From Sphingobacterium sp. SGR-19 (GTDB lineage Bacteria > Bacteroidota > Bacteroidia > Sphingobacteriales > Sphingobacteriaceae), in NCBI RefSeq assembly GCF_011043555.1, contig NZ_JAAKGS010000002.1:372001-436000 (forward strand): 64,000 nt of DNA. The letters are read 5' to 3'. The notes under the pieces are model-generated. The model made no database searches, was not told where the DNA came from, and was given only the letters and a program-made list of their open reading frames with translations. The position numbers and the translations under genes are program-made. Of the stretch, positions 28,679-39,245 are shown in pieces (the first letter of the stretch is position 1; every line of letters begins with the position of its first letter).

Positions 28679-28862
28679 GCACCTTTTTTAGAAAAAAGAG
28701 TGCGCAAAAAATCGTCGCTTCATTGTATAGCCCCACCCTTAACCACTAATGCCACATATAAAATTTTGAATTTGTAGAAATATTATTGTCGTACTACCCC
28801 GCTATTCAAAATTTTAAAGTGGGCGTTTTTTTGCTTCCTTTTTTTGCGGAAAAAAAAGGAAG
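28679..28862 (-). repeat. Structured intergenic repeat, copy D (partial double unit)
   Basis: Read on the minus strand this has a head hairpin CTTCCTTTTTTT / AAAAAAAGGAAG (28862-28834), then a stem made of GCCAC (28751-28755) with GTGGGC (28819-28824) and TAAAATTTTGAAT (28759-28771) with ATTCAAAATTTTA (28804-28816), an inner GTAG/CTAC stem with a 16-base loop, and a tail GGTTAAGG...TACAAT. On the far side (28679-28721) lies a second head hairpin and GTCGCTT whose own stem and tail are missing. See the copies at 57373, 61373 and 62796. Confidence 0.75.
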
Positions 28863-28876
28863 AACGAAATTATTAT

Positions 28877-28884
28877 TACCTTTG
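28877..28884 (+). promoter_or_regulatory. Possible -7 promoter element of pnp
   Basis: TACCTTTG fits TAnnTTTG and lies 81 bases ahead of the pnp start, directly after the repeat. No -33 partner is evident. Confidence 0.35.
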
Positions 28885-28965
28885 TAATGATTTTAAAGGT
28901 CTATAAATAAGATGACATACGAAGAATAGTAAAAAGATGAACCCGTATGTCGAATTAAATTACAA

Positions 28966-31140
28966 ATGAGTTATAACGAAAAGAAAGTTACGATCGACTT
29001 GGGCAATGGATTAGCCCCGATCGAATTGTCTACTGGCAAATTAGCAAAGCAAGCTGATGGTTCAGTAGTGTTGAAGCAAGGAAATACGATGTTGTTGGCA
29101 ACGGTAGTGTCGGCAAAAGAACCGAAAGAAGGTGTGGATTTTCTTCCACTTTCGGTTGATTACCAAGAAAAATATGCAGCTACAGGTCGTATCCCTGGCG
29201 GTTTCTTACGTCGCGAGGCAAAACTATCGGACTATGAAGTCTTGATTTCACGTTTGGTGGATAGAGCGCTACGTCCTTTATTTCCCGAAACATATCATGC
29301 AGACACACAAGTCATGATTTCCTTGATTTCCGCTGATAAAGATATTATGCCGGATGCGTTAGCTGGTTTGGCAGCATCGGCTGCCCTAGCAGTTTCCGAT
29401 ATCCCTTTCAATGGCCCTATCTCGGAAGTACGCGTTGCAAAGGTTAATGGCGAATTGATTATTAACCCTGGTTTATCTGCGTTGGAAAATGCCACATTAG
29501 AATATATCGTGGCGGGTTCTGCACAAGACATCGTCATGGTGGAAGGAGAATCAAAAGAAATTTCCGAAGCGGAGATGGTGCAAGCTATTGCTTTTGCTCA
29601 TGAGGCTATAAAAAAGCAAGTCGCTGCGCAAATAGAATTGGCTAATTTGGTTGGCGTTAGTGTAAAACGTGATGGTAACCATGAACCTTCGAACCTTGAT
29701 TTGCGTGATGCTGTTTTTGCGGCAACTTATGATAAGGTTTATGCGATAGCGAAATCTGGGTCTTCAAAACATGAGCGTTCAGACAGGTTTGCGGAAATAG
29801 GTGAAGAGTTTTTTACCACATTGGGCGAGGAGATTGACGAAGAAACAAAATTTTTAGCGAAGAAATACTATCACGATGTCCAGTACGAGGCTGTCCGGAA
29901 TTTAATATTGGACGAAGGAATCCGTTTGGATGGCCGTGACGCACGTACCGTCCGTCCGATATGGTCTGAAGTAGATTATCTGCCGGCGGCGCACGGATCG
30001 GCTGTTTTTACTCGTGGAGAGACACAATCATTGACATCTGTTACACTCGGTGCGAAAGATGATGAACAGATGATCGATGGTGCGTTCATTCATGGATATA
30101 ACAAGTTTATTTTGCATTATAATTTCCCCGCATTTTCTACGGGCGAGGTACGTCCAAATCGTGGGCCGGGTCGCCGTGAAGTAGGACATGGTAACTTAGC
30201 TATGCGTTCGCTGAAACAGGTACTTCCTGCAGATAGTGATAATCCATATACGATTCGGGTGGTTTCTGATATTTTGGAGTCGAACGGTTCGTCTTCTATG
30301 GCTACCGTATGTGCAGGCACTTTAGCGCTAATGGATGCGGGTGTGAAATTAAAAGCACCAGTCTCAGGTATCGCTATGGGGCTTATTACCGACGAAAAAA
30401 CAGGTAAATATGCTATCCTTTCGGATATTTTGGGGGATGAGGATCACTTGGGCGATATGGACTTCAAAGTAACGGGTACGGAGAACGGTATTGTCGCTTG
30501 TCAAATGGACTTGAAGATTAACGGATTGAAGTGGGAAGTGTTGACGCAAGCTTTAGACCAGGCGAAAGAGGCTCGTTTACATATCTTGAGTGAGATGAAA
30601 AAAACGCTTGCCACGCCTCGTGAAGATTATAAACCACACGCTCCGCGTATTGTATCTTTTACAATCGACAAAGAGTTTATCGGTGCTATTATCGGGCCGG
30701 GTGGAAAGATTATTCAGGAAATGCAGCGTGAAACAGGTTCGACTATCTCTATTGAGGAAGTTGACGGTAAAGGTATCGTGCAGGTATTTGCAGATGACAA
30801 AGCGTCTATTGATGCAGCTGTTTCGCGTATCAAAGCCATTGTTGCTAAACCAGAAGTTGGAGAGGTATATGAGGGTAAAGTAAAATCGATTATGCCTTTT
30901 GGTGCATTTGTGGAAATTATGCCGGGTAAAGATGGCTTGTTGCATATCTCTGAAATTGAGTGGAGGCGGTTAGAAACTATGGAGGGTGTGTTGAAAGAGG
31001 GGGATATAGTAAAAGTTAAATTGTTAGATATTGATAAGCAAGGGAAACTAAAATTATCCCGTAAGGCATTGTTACCTCGTCCGCCGAGAGAAGATAAGCC
31101 TAAATCAGAAACAGAGATGAAGGATGCGCCGAAAGCATAA
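28966..31140 (+). CDS. pnp: Polynucleotide phosphorylase
   Basis: This 3'-to-5' exoribonuclease, which uses phosphate, degrades RNA in the cytoplasm as a trimer. The 724-residue protein has the full domain order: RNase PH domain 1 (about 10-145), a helical linker, RNase PH domain 2 (about 315-545, with [10 protein letters not shown] and the active-site [15 protein letters not shown]), a KH domain ([20 protein letters not shown]) and an S1 domain ([20 protein letters not shown]). It ends in a short lysine-rich tail. A long palindrome follows as terminator. Confidence 0.98.
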   Translation: MSYNEKKVTIDLGNGLAPIELSTGKLAKQADGSVVLKQGNTMLLATVVSAKEPKEGVDFLPLSVDYQEKYAATGRIPGGFLRREAKLSDYEVLISRLVDRALRPLFPETYHADTQVMISLISADKDIMPDALAGLAASAALAVSDIPFNGPISEVRVAKVNGELIINPGLSALENATLEYIVAGSAQDIVMVEGESKEISEAEMVQAIAFAHEAIKKQVAAQIELANLVGVSVKRDGNHEPSNLDLRDAVFAATYDKVYAIAKSGSSKHERSDRFAEIGEEFFTTLGEEIDEETKFLAKKYYHDVQYEAVRNLILDEGIRLDGRDARTVRPIWSEVDYLPAAHGSAVFTRGETQSLTSVTLGAKDDEQMIDGAFIHGYNKFILHYNFPAFSTGEVRPNRGPGRREVGHGNLAMRSLKQVLPADSDNPYTIRVVSDILESNGSSSMATVCAGTLALMDAGVKLKAPVSGIAMGLITDEKTGKYAILSDILGDEDHLGDMDFKVTGTENGIVACQMDLKINGLKWEVLTQALDQAKEARLHILSEMKKTLATPREDYKPHAPRIVSFTIDKEFIGAIIGPGGKIIQEMQRETGSTISIEEVDGKGIVQVFADDKASIDAAVSRIKAIVAKPEVGEVYEGKVKSIMPFGAFVEIMPGKDGLLHISEIEWRRLETMEGVLKEGDIVKVKLLDIDKQGKLKLSRKALLPRPPREDKPKSETEMKDAPKA

Positions 31141-31157
31141 AATTGTTGTCTTTTATT

Positions 31158-31202
31158 AACAAAAGGAAAGGGCTGTCAATTTGACAGCCCTTTCCTTTTG
31201 TT
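31158..31202. terminator. Long palindromic bidirectional terminator
   Basis: A 45-base near-perfect palindrome with a 22-base-pair arm, AACAAAAGGAAAGGGCTG at one end and its complement at the other, lies between the convergent pnp and DUF493 genes. The ends of the stem are A-rich/T-rich, so each strand ends in CCTTTTGTT. Confidence 0.85.
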
Positions 31203-31210
31203 AAACTTCG

Positions 31211-31543
31211 TTAAAGCATAATGACTGATTCTATCTTCGATACCTTTTTATAATAATCGATCACATCTTCCGCATTGTTTACAAACGTTTCTACGGTAAT
31301 AGATTTATACTTTCCGCCGGACGACTCTTTTTCTGAAAACTTTGTGCTATCGTGTGTAAATAGCTGTTTTACATTATCCTCCGCATTGTTTTTAGCATTT
31401 ACTATAAATTTGAAAGTATATATAGAGGGAAACTGTTCGACGGAATTTAACTTTGCACGGAAGTTGTCATAGAATTCTGTTGAGTTATTGCCTCCATTAT
31501 CAGGAAGGTCTTGAAGATGAATATCATTATTAAATTTACTCAT
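31211..31543 (-). CDS. DUF493 family protein (YbeD-like)
   Basis: A 110-residue cytoplasmic protein whose second half matches DUF493: FPSIYTFKFIVNAKNN, then GGKYKSITVETFVNNAEDVIDYYKKV and a final IESVIML. E. coli YbeD, the structural model, has an ACT-like regulatory fold with no known enzyme activity. The first 25 residues are a polar extension not usual in the short family members. It is divergent from the LacI-type regulator gene, 79 bases away. Confidence 0.85.
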   Translation of the reverse strand: MSKFNNDIHLQDLPDNGGNNSTEFYDNFRAKLNSVEQFPSIYTFKFIVNAKNNAEDNVKQLFTHDSTKFSEKESSGGKYKSITVETFVNNAEDVIDYYKKVSKIESVIML

Positions 31544-31622
31544 TATTTTTTTCTCCTTTGTTATACTTTATCAATAAGTGTACCACGGCGTATGGAAAAT
31601 TTTTAGTAGATTGGAATCCGTT

Positions 31623-32621
31623 ATGGCAACTAAAAAACGGATTTCGATTAGCGATATAGCAAAAGCAATGGGGACATCCATTACCACGGTGTCTTTTATC
31701 TTGAATGGCAAAGCTAAAGAAAGAAGAATCAGCGATGCGTTGAATAAACGGGTGTTGGATTATGTTAAAAAAATAGGCTATAAGCCAAGCCAGTTGATAA
31801 GAAAACCTGCAGGACGAACTAAAGTGCTCGCGTTATTATTGGAAAATATTACCGATCCGCTGTTTTCAGAAGTAGGTAGGCACATCGAGAAAATGGGTGC
31901 TGCATCGGGATATCACGTTCTCTATTTTGATACATCAAACGATGCAAATAAAACGATGCAACATATTCAATTATGTATAGAGAAGGAGTTTGATGGACTG
32001 ATCCTTGTTCCGCCGGAAGATTTCGAAGAAGCAGCCGATAAGACGAAACAACATATTCCCATGGTACTGTTCGACCGATTCCTACCAACAGTCAAAACGA
32101 GTTATGTGGTTTCAGATAACAGACGAGGAGCCTATGATGCAACTAAACACCTATTGGAACAGGAAAACAAACGGGTAGGTCTAGTCTCTTTGTATTCTAA
32201 TCAAACACATATACGGAGCCGGCTGGACGGTTATATGGATGCTATGGACGAATTTCGGATGCAACCTTTTATTCGAAAACTGAGCGCTGAAAGTCCGATG
32301 CGTGAGATGGAGGAACAGATGGTAGAGTTTATTGGGGATAATAAACTAGATGCTGTATTATTTGCCAACCATCATCTAGCCATTAACGGAATGAAAGCTA
32401 TCGACGGACAGGTTGCTGTTTTGCCGCGAATAGTAGCTTTTGACGACCACGCACTTTTTACGCTCCACTCGCCAGCCGTTTCTGTGGTAGCACAAAATGC
32501 GGAACAAATAGCCGAGGAACTGATGCGAACATTGACCTTGGAAATCGAAGGAAAGCTGAAAGAAGCGCGTGGCGTGCTTGTTCCTTCCATGTTAGTTATA
32601 CGTGAATCGTCTATTTCTTAG
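31623..32621 (+). CDS. LacI-family transcriptional regulator
   Basis: About 332 residues. From the chosen ATG ([10 protein letters not shown]) the protein opens directly with a LacI helix-turn-helix, [21 protein letters not shown], followed by the hinge region and a periplasmic-binding-protein-like effector domain (from [20 protein letters not shown]). The frame is open 15 codons upstream but those residues precede the normal family start. It likely senses a sugar; no sugar genes adjoin it, so the target may be elsewhere. Its last 11 bases overlap the end of msrB on the opposite strand. Confidence 0.92.
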   Translation: MATKKRISISDIAKAMGTSITTVSFILNGKAKERRISDALNKRVLDYVKKIGYKPSQLIRKPAGRTKVLALLLENITDPLFSEVGRHIEKMGAASGYHVLYFDTSNDANKTMQHIQLCIEKEFDGLILVPPEDFEEAADKTKQHIPMVLFDRFLPTVKTSYVVSDNRRGAYDATKHLLEQENKRVGLVSLYSNQTHIRSRLDGYMDAMDEFRMQPFIRKLSAESPMREMEEQMVEFIGDNKLDAVLFANHHLAINGMKAIDGQVAVLPRIVAFDDHALFTLHSPAVSVVAQNAEQIAEELMRTLTLEIEGKLKEARGVLVPSMLVIRESSIS

Positions 32622-33096
32622 CAGGTATAAATTTCATGGATAATGAATTCACACAATGTCGCGTGTTTTTGGACGTAAATCGTTCTCCTTCGAATACATG
32701 GCCAAGATGAGCGTCGCATTTAGCACATAGAATTTCTATACGTCGGCCATCGGCGTCGAGAATACGCTTTACTGCGCCTGGAATCTCATCGTCAAAACTT
32801 GGCCAGCCACAATGTGACTCAAATTTGTCGTGCGAACGATATAAAGGCGCGTCGCACCGTTTGCATATATATGTTCCCTCTTCCTTATTATTAAGCAGTT
32901 CGCCAGTAAACGGTCTTTCTGTGCCTTTATGTACAATGACGTATTCTTCTTCAGGTGTAAGCTTATTATATTTTATACTGTCTGCCATAGTTTTAAAAGT
33001 TGATATTTGTTCGCTGTTTGTCTGATATACGGATGCCTGGCTACAAGCATATATCGTAGCAGCTAGTAACAATAAAAATATCCGACCATCAAACAT
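32611..33096 (-). CDS. msrB: Peptide-methionine (R)-S-oxide reductase, lipoprotein
   Basis: Repairs methionine-R-sulfoxide in proteins. The 161-residue protein has a lipoprotein-type signal ending IYAC (C18), so it is likely anchored in the cell envelope rather than cytoplasmic. The MsrB domain shows zinc cysteines C78/C81 and C124/C127, the substrate motif [11 protein letters not shown] and the catalytic cysteine C148 in NTRHCVNS. No MsrA domain is fused. A 14-base perfect palindrome lies 7 bases upstream of the start. Confidence 0.93.
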   Translation of the reverse strand: MFDGRIFLLLLAATIYACSQASVYQTNSEQISTFKTMADSIKYNKLTPEEEYVIVHKGTERPFTGELLNNKEEGTYICKRCDAPLYRSHDKFESHCGWPSFDDEIPGAVKRILDADGRRIEILCAKCDAHLGHVFEGERFTSKNTRHCVNSLSMKFIPAKK

Positions 33097-33103
33097 GGAA
33101 TCT

Positions 33104-33117
33104 AAGTTCGCGAACTT
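33104..33117. promoter_or_regulatory. Perfect palindrome upstream of msrB
   Basis: AAGTTCGCGAACTT is a 14-base perfect palindrome ending 7 bases before the msrB start. It has the form of a dimer operator. No second copy was noticed in the window, and which protein might bind is unknown. Confidence 0.35.
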
Positions 33118-33272
33118 TCCTTATAATTTTGTTTTATATATGTCAAGAATTTTCCTTTTTAGGTTATCTTAACCGGAAAACTTACCGACGTTGGAATGGG
33201 GGAATTGCCCATTTTTATGGGGTTTTTTCCATTTGTTTAGAATGGTTTTAAATTATTAATTTGCGTCATTAA

Positions 33273-33306
33273 ATTGTCACTGATTGCTTAAATAGTTATA
33301 CTTTTG
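33273..33306 (+). promoter_or_regulatory. Possible promoter of the alternative complex III operon
   Basis: TACTTTTG at 33299-33306 fits the -7 consensus. The nearest -33 candidate is ATTG at 33273-33276 with a 22-base spacer, slightly long. The actA start is 83 bases downstream. The rest of the 290-base gap after msrB holds only the palindrome listed above and a weak hairpin (AATGGG/CCCATT, 33195-33213). Confidence 0.45.
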
Positions 33307-33388
33307 TGCATTGTTTGGAGGGTTTAAACCACTTAGACGAGTATTTTAAAAGTTTTATATCATAAATAAATAGTATAAAGTGCTAAAT

Positions 33389-34672
33389 ATGAGAAATATC
33401 TCATCCGTTTTGGGAAGACTTGCAAAGACCGTATCAGTTGGAATGATGTTGTTCTTTGCCGTTACAATGGCGCATGCGCAGGATGTTAAGGAAGGGGAGA
33501 CCCTTTTCAAATCGAAATGTACAACTTGTCACAGTGTGACGAGAAACATGGTAGGTCCAGCGTTGGCGGGAATGTCAGAAAGGCATTCGGAAGAGTGGTT
33601 GATATCCTGGATTCATAATTCGCAGGCTTTGATTGCATCGGGTGATGAAACAGCGGTGCAGCTTTTTAATGATTGGAACAAATTGGTAATGACCTCTTTT
33701 ACTGATTTGTCTGACGATCAAATCAGAAGTATTATTGCTTACGTGGAAGCTGAGGAAGCAAAAGCTGCAGAAGGTGGCGGTGATGCTGGTGCCGGTGGTG
33801 CTGGCGCTGCACAATCAGATGACGCAAATACATTGATGATTCTTGGTTTGGTTGCTATTGTTGTTTTAGCAGTTGTTGTAATCGTCGTTTTAAATCGCGT
33901 TATCCGTACATTGGAAAAGGTGATTGCTAATAACCAGGCTGCAATAGATGCTGCACAAGCGGAGAATGAGGAATTTGAGGAGAATCGTTTCGGTAAGTTT
34001 GCAAGGGCTTTTGTCCGTAATAAAAAGCTTGTAGGTTTTGCTGTTTTGATGTTGGTCGCATTTTTAGGTGTGTGGGGATGGAATACGATGTGGAATGTAG
34101 GTGTTCATACGGGATATCAACCAGTACAACCTATTAAATTCTCTCATCAAATTCATGCGGGCGTTAATCAGATTGAATGTCAATATTGCCATGGGGGAGC
34201 ATATAAATCGAAGAATGCTTCTATTCCTTCGGCTAATGTATGTATGAACTGTCATAATACGGTTACTGCAGCAGATCATTATGATGGCGAGACTTCTCCA
34301 GAAATTGCAAAAATATATAGAGCATTGGATTATGATCCGGCTACACGGGAGTATGGCGATAATCCAAAACCTATTGAGTGGGTACGGATTCACAATTTGC
34401 CTGACTTTGCTTACTTCAACCACTCGCAACACGTATCCGTTGCCGGTGTAGAATGTCAAACATGTCACGGGCCGATAGAGACAATGGAAGAGGTTTATCA
34501 GTACTCTCCTTTAACCATGAAATGGTGTGTGGATTGTCATAAGACAACAGAAGTAGATGCTAACAATGAATACTACGACCAGTTGATCGAAGCACACGAG
34601 AAATTGAAGAAGGGTGAGAAGATGACTGCTGCAATGATTGGTGGTTTGGAGTGTGGTAAGTGTCACTATTAA
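33389..34672 (+). CDS. actA: Alternative complex III subunit A, multiheme cytochrome c
   Basis: A membrane-anchored cytochrome that passes electrons from quinol oxidation to the terminal oxidase. About 427 residues with six heme-binding CxxCH motifs: CTTCH alone in an N-terminal cytochrome c domain (near residue 45), then CQYCH, CMNCH, CQTCH, CVDCH and CGKCH in the C-terminal pentaheme domain. A signal peptide ends AHAQ; two membrane helices (TLMILGLVAIVVLAVVV and VGFAVLMLVAFLGVW) separate the parts, joined by an alanine- and glycine-rich linker. The ATG at 33389 is preferred to a GTG three codons earlier. First gene of the act operon. Confidence 0.93.
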   Translation: MRNISSVLGRLAKTVSVGMMLFFAVTMAHAQDVKEGETLFKSKCTTCHSVTRNMVGPALAGMSERHSEEWLISWIHNSQALIASGDETAVQLFNDWNKLVMTSFTDLSDDQIRSIIAYVEAEEAKAAEGGGDAGAGGAGAAQSDDANTLMILGLVAIVVLAVVVIVVLNRVIRTLEKVIANNQAAIDAAQAENEEFEENRFGKFARAFVRNKKLVGFAVLMLVAFLGVWGWNTMWNVGVHTGYQPVQPIKFSHQIHAGVNQIECQYCHGGAYKSKNASIPSANVCMNCHNTVTAADHYDGETSPEIAKIYRALDYDPATREYGDNPKPIEWVRIHNLPDFAYFNHSQHVSVAGVECQTCHGPIETMEEVYQYSPLTMKWCVDCHKTTEVDANNEYYDQLIEAHEKLKKGEKMTAAMIGGLECGKCHY

Positions 34673-34711
34673 TAATTAATTTAGAAATACGCAATCTTAT
34701 ATACAGCTTAA

Positions 34712-37700
34712 ATGGATAGCAATAAAAAATATTGGAAAGGTTTGGAAGAATTGCAACAAACACCTGCGTTCGTAGAGAACAATAAGGGGGAGTTTGCTGA
34801 ACCTATTCCTGTAGAAGATGTATTAAATGAAGCAGGTTTAAGCACGAGAACACCTCGTCGTGACTTTTTGAAAGCTTTAGGATTCGGTTTAGGGGCTGTA
34901 ACGTTGGCAGCGTGTAATCGTACACCTGTCCATAAAGCGGTGCCGTATGTAATCAAACCAGAGGAAGTAACACCGGGTATCCCGAACTATTATGCTTCTT
35001 CTTTTAATGGTCAGAGTGTATTGGTAAGAACTCGTGAAGGGCGTCCGATCTCTCTTACTGCAAATCCAAATTCTATCGGCTTAAACCAAGGTACAGACGC
35101 AACTACCGCAGCTGTAGTCTTGGATTTGTACGATATGTCCAAATTGCAAAACCCGCAATTGGATGGTAAGGATGTAGATTGGTCTACCTTAGATGCAACG
35201 GTAATAGATGCGTTGAATAAGGCTGCAGCAGCAGGAAAGCAAATTGCGATTGTATCGAATACCGTAAATAGTCCATCGGCATTGGCTGCCATTGCCGCAT
35301 TTGTAGCCAAATATCCTACCGCCGCACACGTACAAGTTGATGCGGTATCTTACAGCGGTATTATAGAAGCTAATAGAGCAAGTTTCGGAAAAGCTGTTAT
35401 ACCTTCTTACCACTTCGCACATGCTAATGTCGTGGTCTCGGTAGCGGCTGACTTTTTAGGTTCTTGGTTAGCGGGTGAAGAACATACACAAGATTACATT
35501 CAGAATCGTGATTACAAATCATTGAAAAATGGTAAAATGTCACGTCATATTCAGTTTGAATCGGGACTGAGCATGACCGGTTCTAATGCAGATGTGCGTA
35601 TCGCTATCAAACCTTCTGAAGAAGGTGCGGTATTGGTTTCGCTATATAATGCAATTACCGGACAGTCTTTAGCTGGCGGTGTTTCCAATAAAAAGGCGCA
35701 GACGGCAATTGCTCTTGCGGCGAAAGAGTTGACCAACAACAGAGGAAATGCTGTTGTGGTTGCGGGATCTAACGATGTCAATAACCAACTTTTGGCGAAT
35801 GCTATCAACAGTGCTTTGGGTGCTTACGGAGCCATTATCGATTTAGATAATTACTCAAAGCAATACCAAGGTTCTGATGCAGCATTCCAGCAGTTCTTGT
35901 CAACGGCCGCTGCGGGGCAGATAGGTGCAGCTTTATTTTTAAACAGTAATCCTGTTTATGATTACTTTAAAGCGGAAGATGTAACCAATGCACTTTCCAA
36001 AATAGATTTCACACTTTCTTTTGCTGATCGTGCTGATGAAACAGCATCCACATTGAAAGCAATCGCTCCGGCTTCTAGCTTTTTAGAATCATGGGGTGAC
36101 GCTTCTGCTAAAGAAGGATACTTTACGATTATACAGCCAACTATCAATCCTGTTTTCAATACGCGTCAGGCGGAGCAAAGCTTGTTGGTTTGGGCAGGTG
36201 ACAATACCAATATCTATGATTTCGTAAGAAAGAATTGGGAAGAAAACATTCTTGCCGGTACAGGTAAGTCATGGAATGATGTTTTACAAACGGGCTTTAT
36301 CTATAAAGGTTCGTCGGTAGGATCTTCTTATACGGCTAATGTTGATATTAGCGCAGTAGTAAATGCTATAGGCGCCACTGCGAAAGCTATCGCGGGCGAT
36401 TTCGAATTAAAGTTATACGAATCTACCGTCATGCGTGATGGTCGTTATGCGAACAACGCATTTTTGCAAGAGCTACCTGATCCTGTTTCTAAAGTGACTT
36501 GGGACAACTATGCAGCATTGAATCCACGTGATGCAGAGAAGCTAGGCCTAAGCGAAAATGGTAAGGTAACTGTAGAGGCAAATGGCTATACGGTAGAGCT
36601 ACCTGTTGTATGGCAACCGGGGCAGGCTTTAGGTACGGTTTCGATCGCTGTTGGTTATGGTCGTACAAAGGTAGGTAAAGCAGGTAATAACGTAGGACAG
36701 AACGCCTATCCATTCGCACGTTTGGTGAATGGTACTGTTCAATTTGAAGTGAAAGCTACTGTTGTAAAAGCAGGTGGCACCTACGAATTGGCGCAAACCC
36801 AAACACATCATACTATTGAAGGTCGTAACATTATTCGTGAAACGACATTTGCCAAATATTTGAAAGATCCGAATTCGGAATCTGGTCGTTTTGCCGATTC
36901 TCATAAAACGTATGACTTGTGGAACAAATTTGAATCTCCGGGTCATAAATGGGTCATGGCAATCGACTTGAATGCTTGTACAGGATGTGGTTCTTGTATC
37001 GTGGCTTGTAGTGTAGAAAACAACGTACCTGTTGTTGGTAGAGACGAGGTTCGCCGTCGTCGTGAGATGCACTGGTTGCGTATCGATCGCTACTATACAT
37101 TAGAGCAAGAAGATGGTTCGAAGTTAACGAAAGAGAAAGAAATAGCGAAAGCTACGGATTACGATTACGAGAACGTTACGGTTGTTCACCAGCCGATGTT
37201 ATGTCAGCACTGTGATCACGCACCTTGTGAAACTGTATGTCCTGTCCTAGCTACGGTTCACTCGTCAGAAGGTCTTAACCACATGGCTTACAACCGCTGT
37301 TTCGGTACACGTTATTGTGCGAACAACTGTCCATATAAAGTGCGCCGCTTCAACTGGTTCAACTACTGGAATGATTCCCGTTTCGATAATTATCTGAACA
37401 ATGAATTTACCCAATTGGTGTTGAATCCGGATGTTACTACACGCTCACGTGGGGTTATGGAAAAATGTTCGATGTGTATCCAACGTATCCAAGGTGGTAA
37501 ATTACAAGCGAAGATGGAAAACCGCAAGTTGAGAGATGGCGACGTGAAAATGGCTTGTCAGGAAGCTTGTTCGGCGAATGCTATCATCTTCGGTGATGTT
37601 AACGATCCGGAATCAGAGGTTTCAAAAGCTTTACGTAACGAACGTGTATACTATGTGTTAGAAGAAATCAACGTTCAGCCTAACATTGGTTATATGACGA

Positions 37701-37726
37701 AAGTTAGAAACACATTTGAAGCGTAA
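34712..37726 (+). CDS. actB: Alternative complex III subunit B, iron-sulfur protein
   Basis: The large iron-sulfur subunit, 1004 residues. A twin-arginine signal TPRRDFLKALGF near residue 48 ends in a lipobox LAAC. The first two thirds resemble a molybdopterin oxidoreductase but, as in other ActB proteins, should not bind the cofactor. The C-terminal third has a ferredoxin-like part with cysteine sets CTGCGSCIVAC (about 755), CQHCDHAPCETVC, CANNCPYKVRR and CSMCIQRIQ with CQEAC, enough for one 3Fe-4S and three 4Fe-4S clusters. It sits 39 bases after actA. Confidence 0.95.
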   Translation: MDSNKKYWKGLEELQQTPAFVENNKGEFAEPIPVEDVLNEAGLSTRTPRRDFLKALGFGLGAVTLAACNRTPVHKAVPYVIKPEEVTPGIPNYYASSFNGQSVLVRTREGRPISLTANPNSIGLNQGTDATTAAVVLDLYDMSKLQNPQLDGKDVDWSTLDATVIDALNKAAAAGKQIAIVSNTVNSPSALAAIAAFVAKYPTAAHVQVDAVSYSGIIEANRASFGKAVIPSYHFAHANVVVSVAADFLGSWLAGEEHTQDYIQNRDYKSLKNGKMSRHIQFESGLSMTGSNADVRIAIKPSEEGAVLVSLYNAITGQSLAGGVSNKKAQTAIALAAKELTNNRGNAVVVAGSNDVNNQLLANAINSALGAYGAIIDLDNYSKQYQGSDAAFQQFLSTAAAGQIGAALFLNSNPVYDYFKAEDVTNALSKIDFTLSFADRADETASTLKAIAPASSFLESWGDASAKEGYFTIIQPTINPVFNTRQAEQSLLVWAGDNTNIYDFVRKNWEENILAGTGKSWNDVLQTGFIYKGSSVGSSYTANVDISAVVNAIGATAKAIAGDFELKLYESTVMRDGRYANNAFLQELPDPVSKVTWDNYAALNPRDAEKLGLSENGKVTVEANGYTVELPVVWQPGQALGTVSIAVGYGRTKVGKAGNNVGQNAYPFARLVNGTVQFEVKATVVKAGGTYELAQTQTHHTIEGRNIIRETTFAKYLKDPNSESGRFADSHKTYDLWNKFESPGHKWVMAIDLNACTGCGSCIVACSVENNVPVVGRDEVRRRREMHWLRIDRYYTLEQEDGSKLTKEKEIAKATDYDYENVTVVHQPMLCQHCDHAPCETVCPVLATVHSSEGLNHMAYNRCFGTRYCANNCPYKVRRFNWFNYWNDSRFDNYLNNEFTQLVLNPDVTTRSRGVMEKCSMCIQRIQGGKLQAKMENRKLRDGDVKMACQEACSANAIIFGDVNDPESEVSKALRNERVYYVLEEINVQPNIGYMTKVRNTFEA

Positions 37727-37754
37727 TTTTATTCTAATCTGAAATAAAAAAACT

Positions 37755-39239
37755 ATGTCATCGCATAACGAATCAATATTAAGAGAACCATTAGTAACCG
37801 GCAAGAATATCACTTATGCTAAAGTGACAGATGATATCTTGCTTCCGGTTGAAAATAAACCAAACAAAGCGTGGTGGATCGGTTTTATTGTAGCCGCTCT
37901 AGGAGCAATGTTGTGGGTAGTGAGTGTAGGGTATACGTTTTGGACAGGGATCGGCGCTTGGGGTCTGAATAAGACGGTAGGTTGGGCATGGGATATCACC
38001 GACTTCGTATGGTGGGTAGGTATCGGTCACGCCGGAACGTTGATTTCTGCCGTATTGTTACTTTTCCGTCAGAACTGGCGTAACTCCATTAACCGTTCCG
38101 CAGAGGCGATGACCATTTTCGCCGTTATCTGTGCCGCTACGTATGTTGTCGCGCACATGGGACGACCTTGGTTGGCATACTGGATCTTCCCATTGCCGAA
38201 CCAGTTTGGATCCCTTTGGGTAAACTTTAACTCTCCGTTGGTATGGGATGCGTTTGCAATCTCTACTTATTTCACGGTGTCATTAGTGTTCTGGTATTGC
38301 GGTCTTTTACCCGATATTGCATCTGTACGTGACCGTGCTACAGGCCTTAAACAAAAAGTTTATAAAGTCTTATCATTCGGATGGAATGGTTCGGTTAAAA
38401 CATGGCAACGTTTTGAAATCGTTTCCTTGATTTTAGCAGGTATTTCTACTCCACTTGTACTTTCGGTACACACGATTGTATCCATGGACTTTGCTACTTC
38501 GGTGATTCCGGGATGGCATACGACTATCTTTCCGCCGTATTTCGTTGCGGGTGCGATTTTCTCCGGCTTTGCGATGGTACAGACGCTCTTGCTGATTCTC
38601 CGTAAGGTGATGAACTTTGAGGATTATATTACCATGTTCCACATCGAATCGATGAATAAGATTATCATGGTGACGGGTTCCATTGTAGGTATCGCTTACT
38701 TGACCGAGTTGTTTATCGCATGGTATTCGGGTTCGGAATACGAGATGTATGCTTTTGCAAACCGTATTGCCGGTCCTTACGCTTGGGCGTATTGGGCGAT
38801 GATGACGTGTAACGTAATCTCACCGCAGTTGTTCTGGTTTAAGAAAATCCGTACCAGTATTCCTATTTCTTGGATATTATCTATCGTAGTGAACATAGGG
38901 ATGTGGTTTGAGCGTTTTGTCATTATCGTGACCTCCTTACATCGTGATTATCTACCGTCTTCATGGGCGATGTTTTATCCAACATGGGTTGACGTGGGGA
39001 TTTTCGTCGGATCCATTGGTTTGTTCTTCACGCTATTCTTGTTATTCCTGCGTTTCTTACCGGGTATCGCTATCGCAGAGGTGAAGTTGTTATTGAAATC
39101 CGCAAGTTTGCAGCAGAAAACGAAGTTAGTGCAAGAGGGAGCATTCCCAGAGGAACAGGTGAAATTCTTCCAAAACTCATTAGATAAGTACGATACCGTT
39201 TCAGAAGAAGACATTAAGGCATTAGACGTTAGAAAATAA
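37755..39239 (+). CDS. actC: Alternative complex III subunit C, NrfD-like membrane protein
   Basis: A 494-residue integral membrane subunit of the NrfD/PsrC family with about ten helices that binds menaquinol and helps move protons. Characteristic segments are [35 protein letters not shown] and [19 protein letters not shown], the last two near the quinol site in this family. It starts 28 bases after actB and ends 6 bases before actD. Confidence 0.95.
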   Translation: MSSHNESILREPLVTGKNITYAKVTDDILLPVENKPNKAWWIGFIVAALGAMLWVVSVGYTFWTGIGAWGLNKTVGWAWDITDFVWWVGIGHAGTLISAVLLLFRQNWRNSINRSAEAMTIFAVICAATYVVAHMGRPWLAYWIFPLPNQFGSLWVNFNSPLVWDAFAISTYFTVSLVFWYCGLLPDIASVRDRATGLKQKVYKVLSFGWNGSVKTWQRFEIVSLILAGISTPLVLSVHTIVSMDFATSVIPGWHTTIFPPYFVAGAIFSGFAMVQTLLLILRKVMNFEDYITMFHIESMNKIIMVTGSIVGIAYLTELFIAWYSGSEYEMYAFANRIAGPYAWAYWAMMTCNVISPQLFWFKKIRTSIPISWILSIVVNIGMWFERFVIIVTSLHRDYLPSSWAMFYPTWVDVGIFVGSIGLFFTLFLLFLRFLPGIAIAEVKLLLKSASLQQKTKLVQEGAFPEEQVKFFQNSLDKYDTVSEEDIKALDVRK

Positions 39240-39245
39240 TAAGCA

